Assembly (NCBI GenBank): GCA_964628385.1 | Contig: CAZVOD010000006.1 | Location: 1 to 64,000 of the forward strand | DNA from: JANQPA01 sp964628385 | Lineage (GTDB): Bacteria > Bacteroidota > Bacteroidia > Chitinophagales > Saprospiraceae | Length of the DNA stretch: 64,000 bases | Direction: 5' to 3' | Shown here: positions 33,824 to 42,321 of the stretch, piece after piece | How positions within the stretch are numbered: position 1 is the first letter of the stretch | Layout of the letters: each line of letters starts with the position of its first letter | Translations under genes and position numbers: made by a program | Notes under the pieces: model-generated | Seen by the model: only the letters and a program-made list of their open reading frames with translations | Told to the model about the DNA's origin: nothing | The model's database searches: none

Positions 33824-35020
33824 ATGATTACTGTAGAAGAAGCTAATCAAATCATACAAAATACTGTAAAAGATTTTGGAATTGAGCAACTAGATATAGA
33901 AGATGCCATAGGTCGAATCCTGAGGGAATCATTTATTACCGACCGGGATTTACCCCCGTACAACCGGGTAACTATGGATGGTATTGCTATTGCTTTTGAG
34001 GCTTATGCCGGGGGAGGGAGCGTTTTTCCCATCGCGGGTATTGCTGCTGCGGGGGCTCCGCGGCAGACGCTTGAGCAGCCCGGGCACTGCCTTGAGATCA
34101 TGACGGGAGCTATTCTTCCAGACGGTACCGATACCGTTATCCGCTACGAAGATGTGGATATTGAAAATAATATCGCTACGATCAAAGAAGAAGCCAGAGT
34201 AAAGCGGGGCCAAAATATTCATATTCAAGGAGAGGATCGCAAGGCCGGAAGCCTCATCGTAAAGTCAGGGAAAGTACTGGGACCGGCTGAGATCGGCGTG
34301 GCCGCTACTATTGGCAAAAAAGAGATCAAAGTCAGTAAACCGCCTACTGTAGCTATTATTTCTACGGGGGATGAGCTTATAGAAATTGAGGAAACCCCTT
34401 TGCCGCATCAGATTCGCCGCTCTAATGTTTATCGGCTGATGGCTACTCTAAAAAGCCTGAATGTAGAATCAGATGCTTTTCACCTCCTGGATGATTTGGA
34501 AGAAACAGTAGCCCGCCTGGGAGAATTGCTGGAGGAATACGATGTGCTCTTGCTGAGTGGAGGGGTTTCTAAAGGAAAATTTGATTTTTTACCGCCCGCT
34601 TTAGAGCGACTGGGAGTAAAGAAATTATTTCACAAAATAAAACAACGTCCGGGAAAGCCGTTTTGGTTTGGAAAAGCGCCCAACGGAACGCTGGCCTTTG
34701 CCCTGCCCGGCAATCCAGTATCTTCATTTTTATGTACTCATCGCTATTTCATTCCATGGCTGAAGCGCTCTCTGCAACAGGAGCTAAAGCCACAACCACG
34801 AGCTGCGTTGAGTAAAGATTTTACCTTCAAACCGGATCTGACTTATTTCCTACAGGTACGTATCTCTTACGATAGCGAGGGCCGCATGCTGGCAGAACCC
34901 GTCGAAGGGCATGGCTCCGGTGATCTGGCTAACCTGGTGGATTCAGAGGCTTTCATAGAATTAGCTCGTGGTAAAGACCTATACAAAGCCGGGGAAGTGT
35001 GGCCGGTATATTTTTTCTAG
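33824..35020 (+). CDS. moeA: Molybdopterin molybdotransferase MoeA
   Basis: 398 residues. Domain order is as in MoeA: an early substrate loop DRDLPPYNRVTMDGIA (about residues 45-60), a TGAILPDGTDTVIRYED segment near 92, then the molybdopterin-binding domain with ISTGDELIE (about 180), LLSGGVSKGKFDF (about 245) and ALPGNPVSSF (about 290), and a short C-terminal beta domain. It inserts molybdate into adenylated molybdopterin in the cytoplasm. It belongs functionally with the MoeB, MoaD and XdhC genes here and with modABC 14 kb downstream. Confidence 0.95.
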   Translation: MITVEEANQIIQNTVKDFGIEQLDIEDAIGRILRESFITDRDLPPYNRVTMDGIAIAFEAYAGGGSVFPIAGIAAAGAPRQTLEQPGHCLEIMTGAILPDGTDTVIRYEDVDIENNIATIKEEARVKRGQNIHIQGEDRKAGSLIVKSGKVLGPAEIGVAATIGKKEIKVSKPPTVAIISTGDELIEIEETPLPHQIRRSNVYRLMATLKSLNVESDAFHLLDDLEETVARLGELLEEYDVLLLSGGVSKGKFDFLPPALERLGVKKLFHKIKQRPGKPFWFGKAPNGTLAFALPGNPVSSFLCTHRYFIPWLKRSLQQELKPQPRAALSKDFTFKPDLTYFLQVRISYDSEGRMLAEPVEGHGSGDLANLVDSEAFIELARGKDLYKAGEVWPVYFF

Positions 35021-35040
35021 CTCAGATCAGGTTATTTTGA

Positions 35041-35059
35041 TACCTTCAAAACAAGTCTA
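35041..35059 (+). repeat. TAGACTTGTTTCG-family half element
   Basis: TACCTTCAAAACAAGTCTA is a degenerate copy of one end of the 78 bp element at 43288. It lies between moeA and the glutaminase gene, 22 bases before the latter. Confidence 0.55.
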
Positions 35060-35081
35060 TTAACATACACAAAACTGGATT

Positions 35082-36671
35082 ATGGATAACACTGTGGTAA
35101 AAACGGCAAATGGGGGAAAAGACGCACTTTCTAACCGTCTGTTTAGGAGTTTGGCGGACGAAAATAAAGAAACCCTGCCCAGCGGAAAATTCTATGACCT
35201 ACTAAATTATGTAGGGATTCTCGCCGATGACCCCCGGCTAAAGCATCTCTTGCCAGAGCTCAGTAAAAAAACCAGTAGGTCTACTTTGGAAGGAGAGATA
35301 ACGCGCGAGAAATTCAAGGATATTGTTAACCAGAATTTACTGGTCAGCAGGGCTTTGATGAAAGATTTGGCCATTCCTAATTTTGAAGAGTTTTGTCAGG
35401 ATATCAGTAAGATTTTTGAAAAAGTAAAGGAGAATACGAAAGGTGATGTAGCTGCTTACATCCCGCAGTTGGCCAGAGTAGAGCCGGAGCAATTCGCAGT
35501 ATCTGTTTGTACAATTGATGGCCAGCGCTTTTCTATTGGAGACTTCAATACCAGCTTTGGCCTGCAATCTACCTGTAAACCCATAAATTATTGCCTGGCC
35601 ATAGAAGAATATGGCGAAGATAAAGTCCATCAGCATGTAGGCCGGGAACCCAGTGGACGTTCTTTTAATGAGCTTTCTCTAAACCATGATGGCCTGCCAT
35701 ACAACCCGATGATCAACGCGGGCGCTATCATGTGCAGTTCGCTAATTCGTGCGGCTCTGGATCCGGCAGATCGTTTTGACTATGTATTCCAGGCCTGGAA
35801 AAGACTTTGCGCCAACAAAAGTATATCTTTTAATAATTCGGTATACCTGTCTGAACGTCAAACTGCGGATCGGAATTTTGCACTGGCCTACTTTATGAGA
35901 GAGAATGATGCCTTTCCTCCGGGCACTAAACTGATGGACACGCTCGAGTTTTATTTTCAGTGCTGCTCTATAGAATCTTGCACCCACAACCTGTCTATTG
36001 CGGCAGCCACCATGGCTAATGGTGGCGTCAACCCGCTAACAGAAGAACAAATATTTAGTGATACGACGGTTCAGCATTGCCTGTCATTGATGCTTACTTG
36101 CGGGATGTACGACTTTTCCGGGGAGTTTGCCTTCAAGATCGGTGTACCTGCAAAAAGTGGTGTGTCAGGGGCCTTGTTCGTGATCATTCCCAACGTGATG
36201 GGGATAAGTATTTGGTCTCCCCGACTAGACAAACTGGGGAACAGCGTCCGGGGGGTAGAATTTTGCGAGCGACTGATCGAAGAATATAGCTTCCATAACT
36301 ACGATTCGTTGACGAAACAAACCTCTAAGAAGAATCCGAGGCGGTCCAAGTACGAGTCTAAGATCAACAATATCGTTAATCTCATCTACGCAGCGAGTAG
36401 TGGTGATTTACGAGAGCTCAGCCGCCTAGAAGTGCTGGGGGTAGATATTGGGCTGGCGGACTACGACGGGCGCACTGCTCTGCACTTAGCGTCCTCTGAA
36501 AATCAACTTGAAGTGGCCAAATACCTGATCAAAAAGGGTATTAATCTAGAACCCAGAGATCGCTGGGGTAATACACCTCTGGATGATGCCAAAAGGGAAG
36601 GTCATCAGGAAATGGTAGAACTGCTGGAAAAGCATCTGTTGAATCAAAAAACGAACAGCCATCCGAAGTAA
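35082..36671 (+). CDS. Glutaminase with EF-hand-like N-terminus and C-terminal ankyrin repeats
   Basis: 529 residues, longer than the ~310 of ordinary bacterial glutaminases. The order is the same as in animal kidney/liver-type glutaminase: an N-terminal helical region (residues ~15-115; GKFYDLLNYVGILADDPRLK, IPNFEEFCQDI), a serine-beta-lactamase-like catalytic domain (~120-415) with the SxxK pair in LQSTCKPINY, HQHVGREPSGRSFN, NPMINAGAIM and AKSGVSGALF, then two ankyrin repeats (DYDGRTALHLASSENQ, DRWGNTPLDDAKREGH). It hydrolyses glutamine to glutamate and ammonia. No signal peptide. Stands alone with its own terminator hairpin. Confidence 0.92.
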   Translation: MDNTVVKTANGGKDALSNRLFRSLADENKETLPSGKFYDLLNYVGILADDPRLKHLLPELSKKTSRSTLEGEITREKFKDIVNQNLLVSRALMKDLAIPNFEEFCQDISKIFEKVKENTKGDVAAYIPQLARVEPEQFAVSVCTIDGQRFSIGDFNTSFGLQSTCKPINYCLAIEEYGEDKVHQHVGREPSGRSFNELSLNHDGLPYNPMINAGAIMCSSLIRAALDPADRFDYVFQAWKRLCANKSISFNNSVYLSERQTADRNFALAYFMRENDAFPPGTKLMDTLEFYFQCCSIESCTHNLSIAAATMANGGVNPLTEEQIFSDTTVQHCLSLMLTCGMYDFSGEFAFKIGVPAKSGVSGALFVIIPNVMGISIWSPRLDKLGNSVRGVEFCERLIEEYSFHNYDSLTKQTSKKNPRRSKYESKINNIVNLIYAASSGDLRELSRLEVLGVDIGLADYDGRTALHLASSENQLEVAKYLIKKGINLEPRDRWGNTPLDDAKREGHQEMVELLEKHLLNQKTNSHPK

Positions 36672-36706
36672 TTACCATATCACCAGAAATAGTGAAACGA
36701 TTTTTT

Positions 36707-36738
36707 AAGAAGCTGCACATGTTGTAGCTTCTTTTTTA
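36707..36738 (+). terminator. Intrinsic terminator after the glutaminase gene
   Basis: AAGAAGCTGCA (36707-36717) pairs with TTGTAGCTTCTT (36722-36733), with one mismatch and a very short loop, followed by TTTTTATTTT. It starts 35 bases after the glutaminase stop. Confidence 0.7.
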
Positions 36739-36748
36739 TTTTCCGGTT

Positions 36749-36768
36749 GATGCTAACCTGGCATTTCT
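36749..36768. repeat. Palindromic repeat, GATGCTAACATAGCATC type, degenerate copy
   Basis: GATGCTAACCTGGCATTTCT matches the copies at 34-53 and 45788-45807 at 17 of 20 positions; two of the three changes lie in the loop/arm bases that break the palindrome. Low-level evidence alone, but consistent with a dispersed element. Confidence 0.4.
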
Positions 36769-36810
36769 TTTGTGTATCTTTCGGCAGAAGTAAAGATCAG
36801 ATTCCCAAAA

Positions 36811-38004
36811 ATGAAGAAAACGCAAGTTTGTATTGTGGGGGCAGGCCCGGCCGGAGCTACAGCTTCTCTGTATCTCAGTCAAAAAAGAATTGCCCATACG
36901 GTTGTAGATCGCAGTGAATTCCCGCGCCCGAAAGTTTGCGGCGAGTCTTTTGATGGCAAAGTTTTTCATATCCTCAAAGACCTGGATGAATCCTGGCTCA
37001 ATGAACTGGAAGCGGAACAACTGGTGGAAAAATGTCGATCTTATCGGCTCATCAACAGCCATGGGTACAGCCTTCCCATTCATTTTAAAACAGAGCAAAC
37101 GCCCCGGTTACATATCAAAAGGGCTGATTTTGACTTTTTTCTTCATCAAAAAATGAGCGAAAATAAATACGCTGAAATTTTGACGGCTACCAATGTTCAG
37201 CGTATCCGGAAAGAGCGTAATAAGGTTATCCTGGGTACCTCCAGAGGAGACTTAGAGAGTGAGCTACTCATCGTGGCCACCGGTGGCCTGTCTCTTTTAC
37301 CCCAAAAAATACTTCCAGGGAAAGCACCGCAGCGACCCTTCCTGTTTGCCAGAGCTTATTTTACCGGAGTGCGTTATCCTTCAAAAACGCCTCAGATCGA
37401 TATATTTTTTATTCGAAAACCGTTTAAAGGCTGTATTCTATTTAGTCCATTATCTCGGGGCTGGACAAATGTGGAGATTGGTATGTCCCGAAGAGAATGG
37501 GAAAAGCAAAAAGTCAGTCCTGCGCAAGCACTAATGGACACGGTACAGCAGGATCGATTTAGCGATAGAATGGAACGGGCGCGGCTGGAAGGCAAAGTTG
37601 GCGCTACGGCGATGAATTTATCCACCGGCAAAAGGCAATACTCCACCGGAAATATCCTGCTGGCAGGCTCTGCGGCCGGTTCGGTCAATCCGGTAACGGG
37701 CTTCGGAGTGGGCCATGCCATGTTGATGGGCAAATTGGCAGCATTAACAGCGGAAGAGGCCTTAAAAAAACAGGATTGCTCCGCTTCCTTTCTTCGGCGA
37801 TATGACAAAGCTGTACAGCAAAAGCTAAAAAATGAATTGATTATCAGCAACTGGAATACCAGGCTACTCAAGCGCATAGACCTGATGGAGCCTATGATTT
37901 ATTTACTGAGCCGGGGGCAATTACTTTCCGATATTTTATCAGATGAGCAACTTATCAACAACCTGAGAAACCCCGCTTTTTACTGGAAAAAAATCTTTGG
38001 TTAA
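36811..38004 (+). CDS. FAD-dependent oxidoreductase, geranylgeranyl-reductase family
   Basis: The ATG at 36811 is chosen because MKKTQVCIVGAGPAGATASLYL is the normal N-terminus; the frame upstream to 36772 is leader sequence. About 397 residues. It has the FAD-binding GAGPAGA motif, DRSEFPRPKVCGES (the PxxKxCGE signature of geranylgeranyl reductase-like flavoproteins) near residue 40, and the second FAD motif ILLAGSAAGSVNPVTGFGVG near 280. Members reduce isoprenoid double bonds or hydroxylate polyketides; the substrate is unknown here. Read as a single-gene unit. Confidence 0.87.
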   Translation: MKKTQVCIVGAGPAGATASLYLSQKRIAHTVVDRSEFPRPKVCGESFDGKVFHILKDLDESWLNELEAEQLVEKCRSYRLINSHGYSLPIHFKTEQTPRLHIKRADFDFFLHQKMSENKYAEILTATNVQRIRKERNKVILGTSRGDLESELLIVATGGLSLLPQKILPGKAPQRPFLFARAYFTGVRYPSKTPQIDIFFIRKPFKGCILFSPLSRGWTNVEIGMSRREWEKQKVSPAQALMDTVQQDRFSDRMERARLEGKVGATAMNLSTGKRQYSTGNILLAGSAAGSVNPVTGFGVGHAMLMGKLAALTAEEALKKQDCSASFLRRYDKAVQQKLKNELIISNWNTRLLKRIDLMEPMIYLLSRGQLLSDILSDEQLINNLRNPAFYWKKIFG

Positions 38005-38023
38005 TACCTGCGAATCAAGTCTA
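38003..38023 (+). repeat. TAGACTTGTTTCG-family half element
   Basis: AATACCTGCGAATCAAGTCTA follows the flavoprotein stop directly. It matches the right end of the 78 bp element (43345-43365) with one change. Confidence 0.65.
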
Positions 38024-38035
38024 ACCTTATACCGA

Positions 38036-39955
38036 CTAACCCGGTTTGTTTATCAAAATCATAACCTCACTAGGGGCCAGGTTATAAACTTCTACATAGG
38101 CAAAGCCATTGTCAGTGCGTCGTATAGGCAGTACTGTTCCTGTTGGGTAGTCGGTAGTGGCATTTTTAAGGTATTCCATGGTATTCAGAATAACGGTCAT
38201 AGACGAACCGACAGGATTAAGCCTTGGGTCTACCAGGATTTTAGCGCCCCTGCTAGCCAGGCCATGGACATTCACTATACAAACTCCTTCTTCATCATCC
38301 AGGATTCTCGACCAGGCCAGTAATTCTCCTTTTGCCCGCACTTCGAAGGGTAGATCAAAGATGGAGGTAGGCCTTAAATATTGCCGGCCACGTCTTAAGA
38401 CGGGATATTCGGAACGGATTTTACCCATTCGGCTAATTCTCTTGTAGGCCGGATGCTGCTGGTCAAAACAATGGTGACCAGAAGTGCCATAGGGGCCAAA
38501 GCCCGGAAGCTCCGGATCTATTTCCATACTGGCATTACCTGACTTTTTGGGATGCTCCGGGCCAAAAAGAGCTTCTCTAAGGTATCTATCAGCGTGGCTA
38601 CCACCGCCCCATGCCGGTAAATAGCCGCGATATTGAGGCTCCGGCCCCGATAAAGCCTGCTCTGTACCGTAATAAATGCAGGGAATACCCAGTGTAAAAA
38701 ACTGTATAGCTACTGCCGCCACCACCTGATGGTCAGAGACGGCATTGCTGGAAAATCTCAACTTTTCTCCAAAAACCTGATCGTGATCATCTAGGATAGA
38801 TACATGCTTGTCCCCAAGGTTCCGGTGAGAGCCCATCGTATCGCCGGTAGATTGGAAACTATCAAAGTACGTTTGGGGCGGCGTCAGCCCTTTAGCAACA
38901 TTAATTAGCCGCGGGCGCATTTCGCCGATATCCAGGGCTGCATTTAGGTTTCTGCTGACGGCATCCAGGTAAACATCCTGGAAGTAATCTCCTCCGGCAA
39001 TTTCTCCTACGAGAAAAAAGTTTTCCTTCCCAAGGTTGGCCGCAAATTCCTTGATCGCACCGCAAAAATTGCGAGCTTGCTCTTTAGAAACATGCTTTAG
39101 CGTATCTATTCTGAAGCCGTCGCAGTCCGTCAGGGCAATCCAGTATTTGTAACAGTCGGTCAGGAAACCCAGCAGATTAGGATCGCTGAGGTTAAAGTCT
39201 CTTAGAGAGAAAAAGTCCGAACGTTTGTGTTCGGCATTAGGATCGTGAATATCTCCTGCTCCCAAACTGCCCATACCGGCACGCGTATAATACTCAGGAT
39301 TGTGGAGCTCCTGAGGGTATACGCCATCCTCCTGAAATCGTGGATATTCAGTAGGTTGCCCGTAACCATTTAGCCAGTTTCCAAACCCATAGCGGTTGGG
39401 ATAGGCCCGGTAGGGCGGCATCCACTGGTCATTGGGGTATAGCCAGTTAGCACCGGAGTGATTGAAAATGATATCCAGTAAAACGCGCATACCGCGCAGA
39501 TGGGCGGCTTCCACCAGCTCAATTAAGTCTTGACGGGTACCTAGGTGAGGGTCTACTTCAAAAAAGTTTTGAATCCCATAACCATGGTAATCATTCAGAT
39601 GAGCTCTTTGCTTGTAAACCGGACTCAGCCAGATGGTGCTAACGCCCAAATCTTGCAAATAACCAAGCTTGGATTGTATCCCCTGTAAATTGCCGCCTTG
39701 CCAGCGATGAGCACCGGATTCGGCCCATTTGTCCCAGCGCCAGTCCTGAGGCCGAAGCGATGGCAACTGCCCCCTGTCTAATAATGGCCTCAGGTTCTCC
39801 TTGCCATCACTAAAGCGATCGATGAGTAGAAAGTAAATAACTTCATTCCGCCAGTCGATAGGTGAAGGATGATAGCCCTCGCGTCTGGGGAGTTGTACAT
39901 CGCTGATTCTGTTGGGGGTATGTTGTTTAAGCTGATCTTCTGCAAATGGTCTCAT
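38036..39955 (-). CDS. Alpha-amylase family glycoside hydrolase (GH13)
   Basis: 639 residues without a signal peptide, so cytoplasmic. GH13 regions in order: VLLDIIFNHSGANW (region I), DGFRIDTLKHV with the nucleophile Asp (region II), FFLVGEIAGGDYF with the acid Glu (region III) and SILDDHDQVFG (region IV), then a C-terminal beta domain (residues ~550-639). Product specificity is not visible: alpha-amylase, neopullulanase-like or trehalose-related enzymes share these motifs. A GlgX-type debranching enzyme is encoded 3.4 kb downstream, so both may work on glycogen or imported maltodextrins. Confidence 0.88.
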   Translation of the reverse strand: MRPFAEDQLKQHTPNRISDVQLPRREGYHPSPIDWRNEVIYFLLIDRFSDGKENLRPLLDRGQLPSLRPQDWRWDKWAESGAHRWQGGNLQGIQSKLGYLQDLGVSTIWLSPVYKQRAHLNDYHGYGIQNFFEVDPHLGTRQDLIELVEAAHLRGMRVLLDIIFNHSGANWLYPNDQWMPPYRAYPNRYGFGNWLNGYGQPTEYPRFQEDGVYPQELHNPEYYTRAGMGSLGAGDIHDPNAEHKRSDFFSLRDFNLSDPNLLGFLTDCYKYWIALTDCDGFRIDTLKHVSKEQARNFCGAIKEFAANLGKENFFLVGEIAGGDYFQDVYLDAVSRNLNAALDIGEMRPRLINVAKGLTPPQTYFDSFQSTGDTMGSHRNLGDKHVSILDDHDQVFGEKLRFSSNAVSDHQVVAAVAIQFFTLGIPCIYYGTEQALSGPEPQYRGYLPAWGGGSHADRYLREALFGPEHPKKSGNASMEIDPELPGFGPYGTSGHHCFDQQHPAYKRISRMGKIRSEYPVLRRGRQYLRPTSIFDLPFEVRAKGELLAWSRILDDEEGVCIVNVHGLASRGAKILVDPRLNPVGSSMTVILNTMEYLKNATTDYPTGTVLPIRRTDNGFAYVEVYNLAPSEVMILINKPG

Positions 39956-40024
39956 AAATATGGGAGATATTATGGTGAATAAGTGATGCTTTATTTTTTA
40001 TCTTCAAACTTAAAACCTGATAGC

Positions 40025-41635
40025 ATGACAATAAAACTACGACATTACAATCTGTTCGTTGCTCTATTCTTAATCTTTTGCTCTTGCGATTCCGACAATA
40101 ATACACTTCCTAAAGATACGGATACTTTGATTTTTGATGGTAAAAATGCGCCACAAGTAAGTATCAAATTTGGAAAATTAGAGGGAATAGAACTATCCGA
40201 GGTTCGGGTTTTTAAAGGCATACCATACGCCCGTCCACCACTGGCCAACCTGCGCTGGAAGCCTCCTCAGCCAATGACCAACTGGGAAGGAATAAAAAAA
40301 GCTACAGCTTTTGGCCCGCGGGCTATGCAACGTAGCATTTTTGATGATATGAACTTTCGTTCCGATGGCCTATCTGAAGATTGTCTGTACCTTAATGTCT
40401 GGACGCCCGCTACGAGAATAGACGAGCAACTTCCTGTGCTGGTGTACTTCTACGGCGGTGGACTTTTTGCAGGCGATGGCTCAGAATACCGTTACGACGG
40501 CGAAAACATAGCCAGGCGTGGCCTAATTGCCATAACTGTCAATTATCGGCTTAATGTCTTTGGCTTTTTAGCTCATCCGGAGTTAACTGCCGAGTCCCCC
40601 AACGGAAGTTCCGGCAATTATGGCCACCTGGATCAAGTGGCAGCACTCAGGTGGATAAAGGAAAATGTGGCTGCCTTTGGCGGTGATCCAAAGAAAATAA
40701 CCATAGCAGGAGAATCGGCCGGCTCTCGCTCCGTGAGTGTGTTGATGGCTTCCCCATTGTCAAAAAACCTGATAAATGGTGCTATCGGGTCCAGTGGGTC
40801 TATTATAGGCGCTCAAGGTACGGAAACCCTGGTAGAGGGAGAAAAGAAAGGACTGGAACTAGCCGCTACCCTCGGTGTAAAATCACTGGAGGCCCTACGA
40901 TCGCTACCAGCGGAGCAGATTCTGGCCATCACCGAGGAATTCAGTCTGACTTATTTCAGCTCTCTAATCGATGGTTATTTTTTACCTACCCCACCCGAAT
41001 TGATCTTTGAATCCGGCGAACAATCTGATGTACCTCTGCTGGCGGGCTGGAATGCCAACGAATCCAGCTATCAGGCCATACTGATGGGCCGGGAGCCAAC
41101 GCCCGAAAACTACAGAGCAGCGGTGGAGGCATTATACCCGGAAAATCCTGATGCTGTGCTGGCAGCCTATCCCGGCAATAGCGTTGAGCAAGTAAAAGCT
41201 GCTGCATCAAATCTGGCCAGCGACAGATTTACAGGGTACAGTACCTGGAAGTGGATGGAGCTGCATCAAAAAATGAGCAACCAGCAGACATGGCGGTATT
41301 TCTATGCTCAGCCAAGGCCCGGCAAAGATAGCGGTGGTGCTGTTCACTCAGCAGAAATCGAATATGCCATGGGAAACCTACCTACCAATCGGGTTTATGA
41401 CTGGACTCCGGGAGACTACCGGACTTCGCAGATTTTTCAATCTTACTATGTGAATTTTGTGAAAAATGGCAATCCTAATGGCGCCGGAGTGCCCTACTGG
41501 CCGCCCGTGGAGTCGCCTGAAGCAGCGCCGATTATGGTGATAGATAGCACAACCCGTTTGAAAAAGGAAGAAAACAGGAACCGGTATTTAGTTTTGGAAA
41601 AATTGATAGAACAGCGGCAGGAAAACGAAGAATAG
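40025..41635 (+). CDS. Type-B carboxylesterase lipoprotein
   Basis: The ATG at 40025 (MTIKLRHYNLFVALFLIFCSC) gives a clean lipoprotein signal with Cys near residue 20; the earlier in-frame ATG at 39983 only adds a non-signal stretch. About 536 residues. The alpha/beta-hydrolase carboxylesterase fold shows GIPYARPPL, SEDCLYLNVWTPA, VYFYGGGLFAGDG (oxyanion hole), the nucleophile GESAGSRSV near residue 230, a Glu around ESSYQAIL, and a His in GAVHSAEIEYAMG near 440. It should hydrolyse esters on the outer surface or in the periplasm. Substrate unknown. Confidence 0.9.
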   Translation: MTIKLRHYNLFVALFLIFCSCDSDNNTLPKDTDTLIFDGKNAPQVSIKFGKLEGIELSEVRVFKGIPYARPPLANLRWKPPQPMTNWEGIKKATAFGPRAMQRSIFDDMNFRSDGLSEDCLYLNVWTPATRIDEQLPVLVYFYGGGLFAGDGSEYRYDGENIARRGLIAITVNYRLNVFGFLAHPELTAESPNGSSGNYGHLDQVAALRWIKENVAAFGGDPKKITIAGESAGSRSVSVLMASPLSKNLINGAIGSSGSIIGAQGTETLVEGEKKGLELAATLGVKSLEALRSLPAEQILAITEEFSLTYFSSLIDGYFLPTPPELIFESGEQSDVPLLAGWNANESSYQAILMGREPTPENYRAAVEALYPENPDAVLAAYPGNSVEQVKAAASNLASDRFTGYSTWKWMELHQKMSNQQTWRYFYAQPRPGKDSGGAVHSAEIEYAMGNLPTNRVYDWTPGDYRTSQIFQSYYVNFVKNGNPNGAGVPYWPPVESPEAAPIMVIDSTTRLKKEENRNRYLVLEKLIEQRQENEE

Positions 41636-41637
41636 GG

Positions 41638-42225
41638 TTAGTACTTTCGAAAGCTTAGGCTTTTTTTATTCCACTGCTGACAGGTTGCTTTTCCGGTAAT
41701 CCAAAGTTGATGGGTATGCCATAGTAATTGTCCCAGCTGTTGATTGTTGAGTTGTTGGTAGGCCGCTTTGTTTTTCTTTTTAAGAACGGTATTCCACTGG
41801 GCTTGGAATAGATGATCCAGCAAAATTCTCTGGATGCAATGATTCTCATGAACGGGCCAGTTTTGTGCCCTGGCTTCCTGAGGAATGATGGTACCGGAGA
41901 GCTTCAGGTATTCTTTTTCTAGTAGCTGCCGATAGCTGGCAAGGTCATGCAGGGCTATTGGTAAGGCTTGTATATAATCAGACGACGAATAAGCCAGGTA
42001 AAGTTTTTCGGTTTTTTTATCAAAATCAAATGCAAGCGCTGGATAGGTGATTAGGAAGGAATACGGCGAAGTGATATCTTTGAGTAGTAATGTGGAATAG
42101 TATTTTTTTCCAAAATTCTCAAAGTGAGCGGCAAATAAAAGGTAATCTCCGTCTGGGGTTTTCAGACGAGTTCCCTTATTAATCAGGGTATCAAAGGCAT
42201 CTTGTATGTATTTTTTATCCGGCAA
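41638..42225 (-). CDS. Hypothetical protein, unrecognised
   Basis: 195 residues, soluble, no signal peptide or membrane segment. The N-terminal half reads as beta-rich (YLLFAAHFENFGKKYYSTLLL, SFLITYPALAFDFD), the C-terminal half as helical with many Gln and Trp (AAYQQLNNQQLGQLLWHTHQLW). I do not recognise a family. It is convergent with the carboxylesterase gene, with only 2 bases between the stops, and divergent from the alpha/beta hydrolase gene. Coding use looks normal for the neighbourhood, so it is probably a real gene. Confidence 0.65.
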   Translation of the reverse strand: MPDKKYIQDAFDTLINKGTRLKTPDGDYLLFAAHFENFGKKYYSTLLLKDITSPYSFLITYPALAFDFDKKTEKLYLAYSSSDYIQALPIALHDLASYRQLLEKEYLKLSGTIIPQEARAQNWPVHENHCIQRILLDHLFQAQWNTVLKKKNKAAYQQLNNQQLGQLLWHTHQLWITGKATCQQWNKKSLSFRKY

Positions 42226-42321
42226 CTTTCAATTTTTTTACTAATCAACCCAAAAAAGAAGTAGGGGTTTAGTTCCGACAACGGGTATATCTGTTATTTT
42301 TTCGGTTTTAAAAACTCGATT

